64,000 nucleotides of DNA from an uncultured Alphaproteobacteria bacterium. Lineage in GTDB: Bacteria; Pseudomonadota; Alphaproteobacteria; Methylaequorales; Methylaequoraceae. Within the stretch, counting starts at the first letter, position 1. Every line of letters begins with the position of its first letter. Below, piece by piece: positions 9,185 to 17,931 of this stretch. The notes beneath the pieces were generated by a model. The model ran no database searches. It saw only the letters and a list, made by a program, of their open reading frames with translations, and was not told the DNA's origin. The position numbers were made by a program, and so were the translations under genes. The DNA lies in the NCBI GenBank assembly GCA_902563505.1, contig CACEXK010000002.1:1-64000 (forward strand), written 5' to 3'.

Positions 9185-11254
9185 ATGTTTGATATATCAA
9201 GTGTTCAATTAGATTGGCAAGGGCTAGATTTAAAATTAGAAACTGGTTTAATGGCAAGACAGGCTGATGGTGCAGTTGTTGTTTCGTTGGGTGATACATC
9301 AGTATTATGCACAGTGACTGCGGCTAGAGATGCAGACAAAAATTTAGATTTCTTCCCATTATCTGTTCACTATATTGAGAAAGCCTATGCAGCAGGAAAA
9401 ATTCCTGGAGGATTTTTTAAAAGAGAGGGGCGCCCTGCTGAAATAGAAATCTTAAATTCAAGGTTGATTGATCGACCAATGAGGCCACTATTTCATAAGG
9501 ACTTTAAGAATGAGACCCAAATAATTTGTACAGTAATCAGTTATGATGGAGAAAATGATCCTGCAATATGTGCAATGATTGGAGCTTCAGCAGCAGCGAC
9601 AATTTCAGGACTTCCTTTTCTTGGGCCGATTGCCTGCGCAAGAGTAGGCTATACAGATGGAGATTATATTTTAAATCCTACAAAAGAGGAGTTGAAAGAT
9701 AGCGAACTTGATTTAGTTGTAGCAGGAACGAGAGAAGGGGTACTGATGGTTGAATCTGAAGCCCATGAATTACCAGAGGAAATAATGCTTGGAGCGGTAC
9801 AATTCGGTTTTAATGAGTTTCAACCTGTAATAAAAAAGATTATTGAGCTTGCAGAAAAATCCGCTAAACCATCTTGGGATTTAGTAAGCCCCGAAAAGCC
9901 AAGCTTTATAAAAGATATGAAAAAGTTTGCAGTTCCAGAACTAGAAACTTCATATAAAATTAAAGAAAAGAAAAAAAGAAATGATTCACTAAATGAAATT
10001 AGAGGTAAGATTATAGAAAAATTTAGTGAAAATGATGAAGATATAAATGTTGTCAGTGATGCAATCAAGGGTCTGGAAAAAGAAATTGTCAGAGCATCAA
10101 TACTTAAAACTGGAAAGAGAATTGATGGAAGGGACTTGGACACTGTTAGAGCAATAGATGTGAGAGTTGATTTGTTTAGCAGTTCTCATGGAAGTGCTTT
10201 GTTTACGAGGGGGGAGACGCAAGCATTTGTAACAACAACATTGGGTACAAGTAGTGATGAACAAATGTTGGATACATTAGATGGAGATCTTAAAGAAAAA
10301 TTTCTTTTGCACTATAACTTTCCTCCATTTTCAGTCAATGAAGTTGGAAGGATTGGTTCAACTGGACGACGAGAAGTTGGTCACGGTAAACTTGCTTGGA
10401 GATCTATCAATCCCATTTTAAGTAAAGTAAAAGATTTTCCATACACTTTAAGAGTTGTTTCTGAAATTACGGAATCTAATGGTTCTTCCTCTATGGCAAC
10501 AGTTTGCGGTGCTTCTTTGGCTCTTATGGATGCTGGAGTGCCTCTAGAAAAATCTGTAGCGGGTGTTGCTATGGGTCTTATAAAAGAGAAAGATAATTTT
10601 GTGGTTTTAACAGACATTCTTGGAGATGAGGATCATTTAGGTGATATGGATTTCAAAGTTGCAGGAACAAAAAGTGGGATTACTGCTCTTCAAATGGATA
10701 TAAAGGTTGATGGAATAACCGAGGAGATAATGAAGGATGCTTTGACCAAAGCCTTAAATGCTAGAAAACATATTTTATCAGAAATGGATAAGGTTGTAAG
10801 TGGTCCCAGAAAAATGACAAAACCAAATGCTCCAAAAATCTTTACAATAAAAATTGATAAATCTAAAATTAGAGAGGTTATTGGATCTGGGGGTAAGGTT
10901 ATAAAAGATATTTGTGAAAAATCAGGTGCTAAGGTAGAAATAGATGACGATGGAATTGTAACGGTATTCTCTGCAAAATCTAGCGATGGTGAAATAGCAA
11001 GAGGAATGATTAATGATATTGTCGCTGAACCAGAAGTTGGCAAGATTTATTCAGGAAAGGTTGTAAAAACAACTGACTTTGGTGCATTTGTAAACTTTAT
11101 GGGTAGTCGTGATGGATTGGTCCACATAAGTCAGTTAAAAAACGAGAGAGTTGAGAAAACAACAGATGTTGTTAATGAAGGTGATGAAGTAAAAGTAAAA
11201 GTTATTGGTGTTGATGATAGAGGTAAGGTAAAGTTAAGCATAAAAGATGTATAG
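9185..11254 (+). CDS. pnp: Polynucleotide phosphorylase
   Basis: Trimeric 3'-5' phosphorolytic exoribonuclease of RNA turnover. The 689 aa protein has a first RNase-PH core ([25 protein letters not shown]), the all-helical linker, a second RNase-PH core beginning [13 protein letters not shown] near 305, a KH domain ([29 protein letters not shown]) near 560-600 and a C-terminal S1 domain ([26 protein letters not shown]). Length is normal. The motif [19 protein letters not shown] and the phosphate-site block [14 protein letters not shown] are intact. A ribosome binding site (AAAGGAG) lies 6 bases before the ATG. It closes the nusA-infB-rpsO-pnp run. Confidence 0.98.
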   Translation: MFDISSVQLDWQGLDLKLETGLMARQADGAVVVSLGDTSVLCTVTAARDADKNLDFFPLSVHYIEKAYAAGKIPGGFFKREGRPAEIEILNSRLIDRPMRPLFHKDFKNETQIICTVISYDGENDPAICAMIGASAAATISGLPFLGPIACARVGYTDGDYILNPTKEELKDSELDLVVAGTREGVLMVESEAHELPEEIMLGAVQFGFNEFQPVIKKIIELAEKSAKPSWDLVSPEKPSFIKDMKKFAVPELETSYKIKEKKKRNDSLNEIRGKIIEKFSENDEDINVVSDAIKGLEKEIVRASILKTGKRIDGRDLDTVRAIDVRVDLFSSSHGSALFTRGETQAFVTTTLGTSSDEQMLDTLDGDLKEKFLLHYNFPPFSVNEVGRIGSTGRREVGHGKLAWRSINPILSKVKDFPYTLRVVSEITESNGSSSMATVCGASLALMDAGVPLEKSVAGVAMGLIKEKDNFVVLTDILGDEDHLGDMDFKVAGTKSGITALQMDIKVDGITEEIMKDALTKALNARKHILSEMDKVVSGPRKMTKPNAPKIFTIKIDKSKIREVIGSGGKVIKDICEKSGAKVEIDDDGIVTVFSAKSSDGEIARGMINDIVAEPEVGKIYSGKVVKTTDFGAFVNFMGSRDGLVHISQLKNERVEKTTDVVNEGDEVKVKVIGVDDRGKVKLSIKDV

Positions 11255-11262
11255 AGAAAAAA

Positions 11263-12657
11263 ATGCTTGAATCTATGATTATATCGGGTAAAGATTCTTT
11301 GCCTATTATTGAAGGTGGAAAAGGAATAGCAGTAAGTAGTGGAGAAAGTTCTGGAGCATGGGCTAAAGCTGGAGGTGTTGGAACATTTTCTGGAGTCAAT
11401 GCTGATTCATATGATGAAAATGGTAACTTAATCCCCCAAGTCTATAAAGAAAAAACAAGATCTGGAAGACACCGAGAGCTTATAAATTATTCAGTTGCTG
11501 GAGCAGTTGAACAGGCGAAAATTGCCAGGGATATTGCTGGAGATAAAGCTCCAATACATATAAATATTTTATGGGAAATGGCTGCAGCAGAACAAATTCT
11601 TGAAGAAACACTAAAACAAGCTTCTGGGATTATTGATGGCGTAACCTGTGGTGCAGGAATGCCTTATAAGCTATCTGAGATTGCTGCAAAATATAAGGTT
11701 TTTTATTATCCTATTGTTTCATCTGCTCGAGCCTTTAACGCATTGTGGAAAAGATCTTATAGGAAAACATCTGAATTTCTGGGTGGTGTTGTTTATGAGG
11801 ATCCATGGTTAGCAGGAGGACATAATGGTCTATCGAATAGTGAAAACCCACTTAAGCCTCAACCACCTTTTCCAAGAGTAAAAGACTTAAGGTCTTTAAT
11901 GAATCAGTTTGATTTAAAAGAAGTTCCGATAATAATGGCTGGTGGGGTATGGAATCTTAGTGAGTGGGCTGATTGGATAAATAACCCAGATATAGGAAAA
12001 ATTGCCTTTCAATTTGGGACAAGACCCTTACTTACTGTTGAAAGTCCAATTCCCGCAGAATGGAAAAAAAAGCTTTTAACAATTAAAAAAGGAGAAGTTT
12101 CGCTACATAGATTCAGTCCAACAGGTTTTTACTCATCAGCTGTTAAAAATGATTTTCTCAATGAACTAGAGCAAAGATCATTGAGACAGACACCTTATTT
12201 AAAGGAGCAAACAAACGAATTTAACGAAAAAATTGAAATTGGACCAAGAAATAGAGCCTATTATGTAAAACATGCAGATAAATCTAAAATACTAAATTGG
12301 ATTAAGAAGGGTTTTTCTAAACCAATGACAACTCCTAGTGACACTTTGATTTGGGTCACTCTCAAAAAAGCCAGTCAAATAGTTAAGGATCAAATTGATT
12401 GTATGGGCTGCCTATCTTCTTGTTTATTTAGTAACTGGTCTCAGAATGAAAAAGGCACAACTGGTAAAAAAGCTGACCCAAGATCTTTCTGCATCCAGAA
12501 AACACTGCAAAGAATAAGTCATGGAATTTCCTCAATTGAAAATGAATTAATGTTTGCTGGCCACTCTGTTTATAGATTTGCAAGGGATCCTTTTTATAAG
12601 GGTGGATTTATTCCAAAAGTAAAAGAGCTTGTAGATAGAATCATGAAAGGTCAATAA
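11263..12657 (+). CDS. Nitronate monooxygenase-like flavin oxidoreductase
   Basis: A 464 aa TIM-barrel flavoprotein of the nitronate monooxygenase / 2-nitropropane dioxygenase group, which uses FMN. Visible family features are AGAVEQAKIARD, the glycine-rich GVTCGAGMPYKL, GGVVYEDPWLAGGHNG with the conserved GGHNG/GGH phosphate-side motif, and PIIMAGGVW followed by AFQFGTRPLLT. It is longer than classical NMOs and has a C-terminal cysteine cluster (CMGCLSSCLF) with a further Cys about 40 residues later. That cluster could bind metal but no function for it is known to me. It starts 8 bases after pnp, so may be cotranscribed. The physiological substrate is unknown; nitronate detoxification is only a family guess. 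Confidence 0.75.
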   Translation: MLESMIISGKDSLPIIEGGKGIAVSSGESSGAWAKAGGVGTFSGVNADSYDENGNLIPQVYKEKTRSGRHRELINYSVAGAVEQAKIARDIAGDKAPIHINILWEMAAAEQILEETLKQASGIIDGVTCGAGMPYKLSEIAAKYKVFYYPIVSSARAFNALWKRSYRKTSEFLGGVVYEDPWLAGGHNGLSNSENPLKPQPPFPRVKDLRSLMNQFDLKEVPIIMAGGVWNLSEWADWINNPDIGKIAFQFGTRPLLTVESPIPAEWKKKLLTIKKGEVSLHRFSPTGFYSSAVKNDFLNELEQRSLRQTPYLKEQTNEFNEKIEIGPRNRAYYVKHADKSKILNWIKKGFSKPMTTPSDTLIWVTLKKASQIVKDQIDCMGCLSSCLFSNWSQNEKGTTGKKADPRSFCIQKTLQRISHGISSIENELMFAGHSVYRFARDPFYKGGFIPKVKELVDRIMKGQ

Positions 12658-12670
12658 ATAATTCACCGCC

Positions 12671-12692
12671 TTAAAAAAACTAAATTTTTTAA
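12671..12692. terminator. AT-only inverted repeat between convergent genes
   Basis: TTAAAAAA and TTTTTTAA flank a 6-base loop, giving an 8-bp stem with A/T runs on both sides. It lies at the junction of two convergent genes (the flavoprotein and the SH3 protein) and could act as a weak bidirectional terminator. The stem contains no G-C pair, so it may equally be chance in this AT-rich sequence. Confidence 0.25.
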
Positions 12693-13159
12693 TTTTCAGA
12701 ATTAAATCCCCACAAATCATTTTTTTTAACCCATCCCCTGATTTTTTTTGTATCTGAAACATTACACCATTCTTTTTTACATTTGAGTATTTTGAAAATA
12801 AATTCTTTTTCAGCAATTGCCAGAATCTTAGATTTGGAATTTGGAAATTTATGAAGATTCGATGAAGGTGAAGTTACTATAACAAAATTTTCTTTTTTTA
12901 ATTGAGTTTTTGATACCCAACCCTCACGCTTCTTATAATCTCTAATTTTAAACCAGTTCTCAAACTCCTCAATTATTTCTAAAGGGTAACCTTTTATTAA
13001 TATTTTATATAACTTTAGATGATTGATTCCAGGACCAATCCGAATATTGACTTCATTATATTTTGTGGAATAAAAATTTTTTTTTTTAAAACTTAAAAGA
13101 TCATTAAGTGGTATAATTGAAAAAACTAAAATGAAAAAAAATGATTTTAAAAAAAGCAT
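12689..13159 (-). CDS. Secreted protein with two bacterial SH3 domains
   Basis: A 156 aa protein with an N-terminal signal-like hydrophobic segment (LFLKSFFFILVFSIIPL) and two SH3-type units: NIRIGPGINHLKLYKILIKGYPLEIIEEFENWFKIRDYKKREGWV at about 33-80 and a second ending EWCNVSDTKKIRGWVKKNDLWG. The pattern N-(I/V)-R-x-GPG... W-x-K(I/V)-x(D/E)...GW(V/I) is that of YgiM/SH3_4 proteins, which usually sit in the envelope and bind peptides or peptidoglycan. It is divergent to the hydroxyacid dehydrogenase and overlaps it at the 5' ends by 29 bases. This SH3 / D-2-hydroxyacid dehydrogenase pairing also occurs in other alphaproteobacteria, from memory. Confidence 0.75.
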   Translation of the reverse strand: MLFLKSFFFILVFSIIPLNDLLSFKKKNFYSTKYNEVNIRIGPGINHLKLYKILIKGYPLEIIEEFENWFKIRDYKKREGWVSKTQLKKENFVIVTSPSSNLHKFPNSKSKILAIAEKEFIFKILKCKKEWCNVSDTKKIRGWVKKNDLWGFNSEN

Positions 13160-14129
13160 AATCTTGCTTACAAGAAAATTGCCAGAAAAGATAGAAAAAA
13201 AATTACAAAAGAACTATACAATAGTCCAGAACAAAACTGACAAAAGATACTCTTATAAAGATTTAAAAAAAAAGATTCAAGAAGTTGATATTCTGGTTCC
13301 TTGCATTACTGATACAATTGATGCTTCAATTATTAAAGCAGGGAAGAAGTTAAAGCTAATAGCAAATTTTGGAAATGGAGTTGATAACATAGATTTGATT
13401 ACAGCCGAGGATAGGAAAGTTCAAGTTACTAATACCCCTGATGTATTAACTGATGACACAGCTGATTTAGTTCTAACTATGACGCTAATAATTAGTAGAA
13501 AGATTTTATTAGCACAGCAAAAACTGAAAAATGGCAGTTGGAAGGGCTGGGGTCCAAATGAGACATTGGGTGAGAGAATTAAAGGAAAGAAACTTGGTAT
13601 AATTGGAATGGGCAGAATTGGATCAGCAGTAGCAAAAAGAATGAAAATGTTGGGAATGAAAATCAAGTATCATAATAGAAAAAGGGTCAGCAAAAAGATT
13701 GAAAGTGAATACGATGCAAAATATTATAGAAACTTGGAAGAAATGTTGGCTTGCTCAGATGTGATTACTATTCACTGTCCATTTACGCCAGAAACATTTC
13801 ACTTACTATCTAAGAAACGTCTAAAATTTTTAAAGAAAAATTGTATCGTTATAAATACATCTAGGGGAGAAATTGTAGATGAAGAAGCCTTAGCAAATAT
13901 TTTATTTGAAAAGAAGATTGGCGGAGCAGGTTTAGATGTTTTTGAGCACGAACCCCAAGTAACAATGAAACTTCTTGAATGTGATAATGTGGTGTTGCTC
14001 CCACACATAAGTTCAGCTACCAAGGAAAGTAGAATTGCTATGGGTGAGAGAGTGATTAGAAATATTGAAAATTTTGTAAAGGGTAAGCTACCTCCCGATA
14101 GAGTTAAGTATAGAAATTATAAGCATTAA
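13131..14129 (+). CDS. D-2-hydroxyacid dehydrogenase (glyoxylate/hydroxypyruvate reductase type)
   Basis: NAD(P)-dependent oxidoreductase of the D-isomer 2-hydroxyacid family, probably reducing glyoxylate or hydroxypyruvate. The 332 aa sequence has ANFGNGVDNIDL, the Rossmann motif GIIGMGRIGSAVAKR near 160, the catalytic Arg in INTSRGEIVDEEAL, Glu in GLDVFEHEP and His in LLPHISSAT. Length is normal. The start overlaps the divergent SH3 gene by 29 bases, and an AT-rich coding start makes the exact ATG uncertain. The 3' end overlaps the convergent moeB-like gene by 4 bases. Substrate choice cannot be fixed from sequence alone. Confidence 0.9.
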   Translation: MKKNDFKKSIILLTRKLPEKIEKKLQKNYTIVQNKTDKRYSYKDLKKKIQEVDILVPCITDTIDASIIKAGKKLKLIANFGNGVDNIDLITAEDRKVQVTNTPDVLTDDTADLVLTMTLIISRKILLAQQKLKNGSWKGWGPNETLGERIKGKKLGIIGMGRIGSAVAKRMKMLGMKIKYHNRKRVSKKIESEYDAKYYRNLEEMLACSDVITIHCPFTPETFHLLSKKRLKFLKKNCIVINTSRGEIVDEEALANILFEKKIGGAGLDVFEHEPQVTMKLLECDNVVLLPHISSATKESRIAMGERVIRNIENFVKGKLPPDRVKYRNYKH

Positions 14130-14884
14130 TCTTTGCAAATTTTACAGGTTGGATTTTTTACTATTCTTATTTTTCTGAAATTCCTGTTAAAACAGTCGAA
14201 TGAGAGAAATTCCCTGAAAATTTCATTTTTAGTTCCTAAAATAATATTGATAGTTAAAATTGCCTGAAGCACGCCACCTAACCCTGCAATTGGTGCAACG
14301 ATTCCCATTTCATCACAATTTAATTGATGATTGGTGTTTGTGTTTGGGAAAATACATTCGTAGCAGGGATTTTTTTTACCTTTCCAAGGTGAAAGAGCAA
14401 AAGCTTGAACATCAAAACTTTGAATAGCCGCAGAAACTAAAATTTTTTTATTATTTATGCAGAATTTATTTATTAAATACCTAGATTTAAAATTATCAGT
14501 GCAGTCAAGGATGATATTATGGTTTTGCAGTAATTTTTTAATATTATTTTTTTGAATTTTAGCATTTACAATTTCAAGCGTAGCATGAGGATTTATTTTT
14601 TTAAGATTTTTTAAAATAGAAACTGTTTTTTTATTACCAATATCTTCCTCAAATAATAATGTTTGTCTATTCAAATTACTTAGCTCAACTTTGTCAGAAT
14701 CAATGATCTTTATTTTACCTACACCTGCCATAGTTAAGTATTGAGCAGCAGAGGTTCCAAGACCTCCACAACCAATTAAAAGAATAGATGAATTTTTTAT
14801 TTTTTCTTGACCTTTAATCCCAATTTTTTCAATCAAAATCTGTCTGGAATATTTCTCAATTTCTCTATCACTTAGTTTAATCAT
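14126..14884 (-). CDS. moeB: HesA/MoeB/ThiF family adenylyltransferase
   Basis: E1-like enzyme that adenylates the C-terminal glycine of a small sulfur-carrier protein such as MoaD or ThiS. The 252 aa protein shows the ATP-binding GCGGLGTSAAQYLTMAGVGKIKIIDSD (about 35-60), the R-Q pattern in LSNLNRQTLL, DCTDNFKSRYLIN, and two CxxC zinc pairs (CYECIFP and CKICKD at the extreme C-terminus). There is no rhodanese extension. It is the last gene of the ubiE-coaBC-dut-rrf2-cysK run, two bases after cysK. MoeB and ThiF cannot be told apart from sequence, and neither moaD nor thiS is in the window. Linkage to cysK hints at a sulfur-transfer role. Confidence 0.85.
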   Translation of the reverse strand: MIKLSDREIEKYSRQILIEKIGIKGQEKIKNSSILLIGCGGLGTSAAQYLTMAGVGKIKIIDSDKVELSNLNRQTLLFEEDIGNKKTVSILKNLKKINPHATLEIVNAKIQKNNIKKLLQNHNIILDCTDNFKSRYLINKFCINNKKILVSAAIQSFDVQAFALSPWKGKKNPCYECIFPNTNTNHQLNCDEMGIVAPIAGLGGVLQAILTINIILGTKNEIFREFLSFDCFNRNFRKIRIVKNPTCKICKD

Positions 14885-14886
14885 TC

Positions 14887-15837
14887 TTAAATATCGTTAA
14901 AAAGGTCAGTTGACAAATATCTTTCGGCGAAGGATGGAATAATTATTATGGTATTTTTATCTTTCATACCAGTACTTTCATGAATTTCAACGGCAGCTGC
15001 TAATACAGCTCCTGAAGAAATACCTCCAGTAATGCCCTCATATTTTGCAAGGATTCTAGAATAATTGAAAGCCGACGAATTACTTATGGAAATAGTTTTA
15101 TCAATTATTTTTGTATCAAGAGTCTTGGGAATAAAACCGGCTCCTATTCCTTGAATGGAATGAGAACCCGCATCACATCCACTTATTACTGCTGAATCTT
15201 CTGGTTCAACGGCAAAAATTTTTACTTCTTTTTTCTTTTTCTTCAAAAAATTTCCAACTCCAGTAATCGTTCCGCCAGTACCTACGCCTGCCATAAAGTT
15301 ATCAATTTCACCTTTACAATCATCCCAAATTTCTTTGGCTGTTGTTCTAAAATGAATCTCAGGGTTAGACTGATTTTGAAATTGATTTAATATAATGCTA
15401 TTAGGTGTTTTTTTTTTCAATTCTTCTGCTTTTTTAATTGCTCCTCCCATTCCTAATTCCTTGGGTGTTGATACTATCTGGGCACCTAGGAAAAGAAGCA
15501 TTTTTTTTCTCTCAAGGGACATGCTATCAGGCATTGTTAGTAATAATTTATAACCTCTTGCCGCGCAAATAAAAGCTAAGGCTATACCAGTATTTCCGGA
15601 AGTTGGTTCAATAATTATTGTGTTAGAATTAATTTTTTTTTTTTTTTCCGCAGTATTAATCATTGCAAGACCAATTCTGTCTTTAACAGAACCAAGGGGA
15701 TTAAAAAACTCCAATTTAGCAATTATATTGCCATGAAGGTGAAATTGTTTTTTAATATTATTAAGTCTTACCAAAGGAGTATTTCCTACAGTCTCGTCAA
15801 TAGAATTAAAAATTTTACTCCTTGTGTTAGATGACAA
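14887..15837 (-). CDS. cysK: Cysteine synthase A (O-acetylserine sulfhydrylase)
   Basis: PLP enzyme that makes cysteine from O-acetylserine and sulfide. The 316 aa protein contains VGNTPLVRLN, the PLP lysine motif PLGSVKDRIGLAMI, the substrate loop PTSGNTGIALA, the phosphate-binding GVGTGGTITGVG and the GISSGA block. All catalytic motifs are intact and the length is typical. The 5' end overlaps the Rrf2 regulator by 11 bases, so the two are cotranscribed. That pairing suggests cysteine- or sulfide-responsive control like CymR-CysK in Gram-positives, which is inference. CysM and cystathionine beta-synthase are less likely, given length and lack of extra domains. Confidence 0.95.
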   Translation of the reverse strand: MSSNTRSKIFNSIDETVGNTPLVRLNNIKKQFHLHGNIIAKLEFFNPLGSVKDRIGLAMINTAEKKKKINSNTIIIEPTSGNTGIALAFICAARGYKLLLTMPDSMSLERKKMLLFLGAQIVSTPKELGMGGAIKKAEELKKKTPNSIILNQFQNQSNPEIHFRTTAKEIWDDCKGEIDNFMAGVGTGGTITGVGNFLKKKKKEVKIFAVEPEDSAVISGCDAGSHSIQGIGAGFIPKTLDTKIIDKTISISNSSAFNYSRILAKYEGITGGISSGAVLAAAVEIHESTGMKDKNTIIIIPSFAERYLSTDLFNDI

Positions 15838-16267
15838 AATCTACCTTCTTGTCAGGATGCTTTTGTAATTTTTTCTCTTTAGCTATTTTACATATCTCTT
15901 CGACGGAAATTTCATCAAGAAATTTAAAACATTTATCTGATATGTTGTTAATCATAGGCCCTATGACTTTCCTTGCTAATTCTGATTTGCAAATTTCTTT
16001 TGACTCATCATCTGAAACTGTTTTTATTATTTCAGATATTTTAATTTTTCTTCTTTCCCTTGCCAATCGATACCCTCCCTTTGGCCCCCTTGACCCAACA
16101 AGAATATTTTTCTTAACAAGAATTTGAAGAGTTTGTTCCAAATATCTTTTTGGAATTCTTTGTCTTTTAGCAATAGATATATTCTGGACTGGTTGAAGAC
16201 CAGAGTTTAATGCAATATCTACGACAGCCTCTATTGCATAAATTATTCTTTTTTGAATTTTAAACAA
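15827..16267 (-). CDS. Rrf2-family transcriptional regulator
   Basis: A 146 aa winged-helix regulator of the Rrf2/IscR/CymR family. The DNA-binding region runs through AIEAVVDIALNS and ISIAKRQRIPKRYLEQTLQILVKKNILVGSRGPKGGYRLARE, the family hallmark. Three cysteines occur in the C-terminal half (KEICKS, DKCFK, EEICK) but they are widely spaced, unlike the compact CX5CX5C iron-sulfur set of IscR. It is encoded just upstream of cysK with an 11-base overlap, so control of cysteine biosynthesis in the manner of CymR is the best guess. It follows dut by 14 bases. Confidence 0.88.
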   Translation of the reverse strand: MFKIQKRIIYAIEAVVDIALNSGLQPVQNISIAKRQRIPKRYLEQTLQILVKKNILVGSRGPKGGYRLARERRKIKISEIIKTVSDDESKEICKSELARKVIGPMINNISDKCFKFLDEISVEEICKIAKEKKLQKHPDKKVDFVI

Positions 16268-16281
16268 TTAACTCTCCTAAA

Positions 16282-16725
16282 TTAGGCTCCTGTTGAACCG
16301 AATCCACCTGTATTTCTTTTTGTTGACTTTAGTTTTTTTACCTCCTCCAACTTAACTTTAGGTAATTCTGCAAAAATAATTTGAGCAATTCTCATTCCTC
16401 TAGATATTTTAAATTTTTTAGTACCATGATTGATTAATATTACTCCAATTTCCCCTCTGTAATCAGCATCAATTGTTCCAGGAGAATTTAATACAGTCAC
16501 TGAATTTTTAAGAGCAATACCTGACCTTGGTCTTACTTGTGCCTCATAGTTCTTAGGCATTTCAATAGAAAATCCACAAGGTATTAAAACAGTTTGATTT
16601 TTTTTGAGTATTTGATCTTCAGATACTGCCGCAACTAAATCAAATCCAGCGCTGTCTTTTGTTGCTTTTTGAAGGTTATACAGTCCTTTTCCGTTTTCCA
16701 ATACTTTAAATAAAATTTTAGCCAT
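16282..16725 (-). CDS. dut: Deoxyuridine 5'-triphosphate nucleotidohydrolase
   Basis: Trimeric dUTPase that hydrolyses dUTP to dUMP and keeps uracil out of DNA. The 147 aa protein carries all five family motifs: SAGFDLVAA, RPRSGIALK, GTIDADYRGEIGVIL, RGMRIAQIIF and the C-terminal RNTGGFGSTG arm that closes the active site. Length is standard. It lies 3 bases after coaBC on the same strand, the usual alphaproteobacterial neighbourhood. Confidence 0.97.
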   Translation of the reverse strand: MAKILFKVLENGKGLYNLQKATKDSAGFDLVAAVSEDQILKKNQTVLIPCGFSIEMPKNYEAQVRPRSGIALKNSVTVLNSPGTIDADYRGEIGVILINHGTKKFKISRGMRIAQIIFAELPKVKLEEVKKLKSTKRNTGGFGSTGA

Positions 16726-16728
16726 ATT

Positions 16729-17931
16729 CTATAATCTATTATTTTTAAAAAAAGAAACAATTTTTTTTGCAAGTTTTAGTGCAACTAGATTTTTTTTCAT
16801 TTTTGGCCAAGATTCAACTTTGTTTTTATCTAGATAGAAAACTTGATTTTTTTCTGACATAAAACCTACACCATCTTGTATTTTATTGGCAATTATCCAA
16901 TCACAGCCCTTATTTTTTAACTTTTTTTTTGAATTTTTAATAAGATCGTTAGTTTCTGCAGAGAACCCAATAACTAATTTAGGCCTTTTATTTGACTTTG
17001 AAATATCACTAAGAACATCTTCATTAATTGAAAATTTTATGTTAGGTACCCCATTTATTTTTTTTATTTTCTTTTTACTGATTTTCTTAGATTTCCAATC
17101 AGAAATTGCTGCAACAGATATAAAAACATCTGCTGGGAGCTGTGCAATTGAACTTTTAAGAAATTCTTCCCCAGATTCAACATTTATTAATTTTACATTT
17201 CTTGGCGGTTCTAAATTTGTTGGCCCACTAATTAGAGTTGTCTTAGCACCAAAATTTGATAATATTTTTGCTATTTCATAACCCTGAATACCTGAAGAAA
17301 AATTGCTTATATATCTTATGGGATCAATTTTTTCTATGGACGGCCCTGTTGTAATTAAGACCTTAATTCCTAAAAGTTTTTGCTCAAAAAATGTTGTTGA
17401 GACCTCATCGATAATTAAATCAACATCCATAAGTTTTCCTCTACCCTTTGAGCCACAAGCTAATTTACCAGATTTTGGATTAAGTATAAAAAAACCAATT
17501 TTCTCTACATATTTAATATTTTTTCTGACAACTTTGTTATTCCACATGGATGTGTTCATTGCTGGAGCAATAAATTTTTTCGCATCTGAAGCTAAAATAA
17601 TATTTGTTGCAAGATCGTCAGCAATACCATTAGCTATTTTTGCAAGAAAATTAGCAGTACAAGGAACAATTAATATAGCATCACATTTATTTGCTAACTT
17701 AATATGACTCATATTTTTTTCTTCATCCAACGAAAATAAATTTAAGTGTACTTTTTTACCAAGCAGACTTTCAAATGATAAAACATTCACAAACTCGCCT
17801 GCATTTTTTGTAAGGACGCAATCTACACTTACATCTTTCTCAATTAATTTTCTTATTACATCAAGGGCTTTGTAACAAGCAATTCCGCCAGTCACTATTA
17901 CTAAGATTTTTTTCCCCTTTAATACATTCAT
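16729..17931 (-). CDS. coaBC: Bifunctional phosphopantothenoylcysteine decarboxylase / phosphopantothenate-cysteine ligase
   Basis: Carries out two consecutive steps of coenzyme A synthesis. The N-terminal CoaC flavoprotein half has VTGGIACYKALDVIRKL, the catalytic-His region, the PAMNTSMW motif and the ACGSKGRGKL flap. The C-terminal CoaB half has ITTGPSIEKIDPIRYISNFSSG, a dinucleotide-binding-like loop, AAISDW and KLVIGFSAET. At 400 aa it is full length. The start overlaps ubiE by 4 bases. In many alphaproteobacteria ubiB stands between ubiE and coaBC, but not here. Confidence 0.96.
   Translation of the reverse strand: MNVLKGKKILVIVTGGIACYKALDVIRKLIEKDVSVDCVLTKNAGEFVNVLSFESLLGKKVHLNLFSLDEEKNMSHIKLANKCDAILIVPCTANFLAKIANGIADDLATNIILASDAKKFIAPAMNTSMWNNKVVRKNIKYVEKIGFFILNPKSGKLACGSKGRGKLMDVDLIIDEVSTTFFEQKLLGIKVLITTGPSIEKIDPIRYISNFSSGIQGYEIAKILSNFGAKTTLISGPTNLEPPRNVKLINVESGEEFLKSSIAQLPADVFISVAAISDWKSKKISKKKIKKINGVPNIKFSINEDVLSDISKSNKRPKLVIGFSAETNDLIKNSKKKLKNKGCDWIIANKIQDGVGFMSEKNQVFYLDKNKVESWPKMKKNLVALKLAKKIVSFFKNNRL

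Noticed and set aside
10690-11043. 117 aa minus-strand ORF inside pnp
   Set aside because: Antisense to the conserved KH region of PNPase; Ser/Ile/Pro-rich shadow without motifs.
15831-16127. 98 aa plus-strand ORF opposite the Rrf2 gene
   Set aside because: It is fully antisense to a protein with clear winged-helix motifs and shows no recognisable domain of its own; a shadow frame.
16886-17281. 131 aa plus-strand ORF inside coaBC
   Set aside because: Antisense shadow of the CoaB domain; no binding site or family features.
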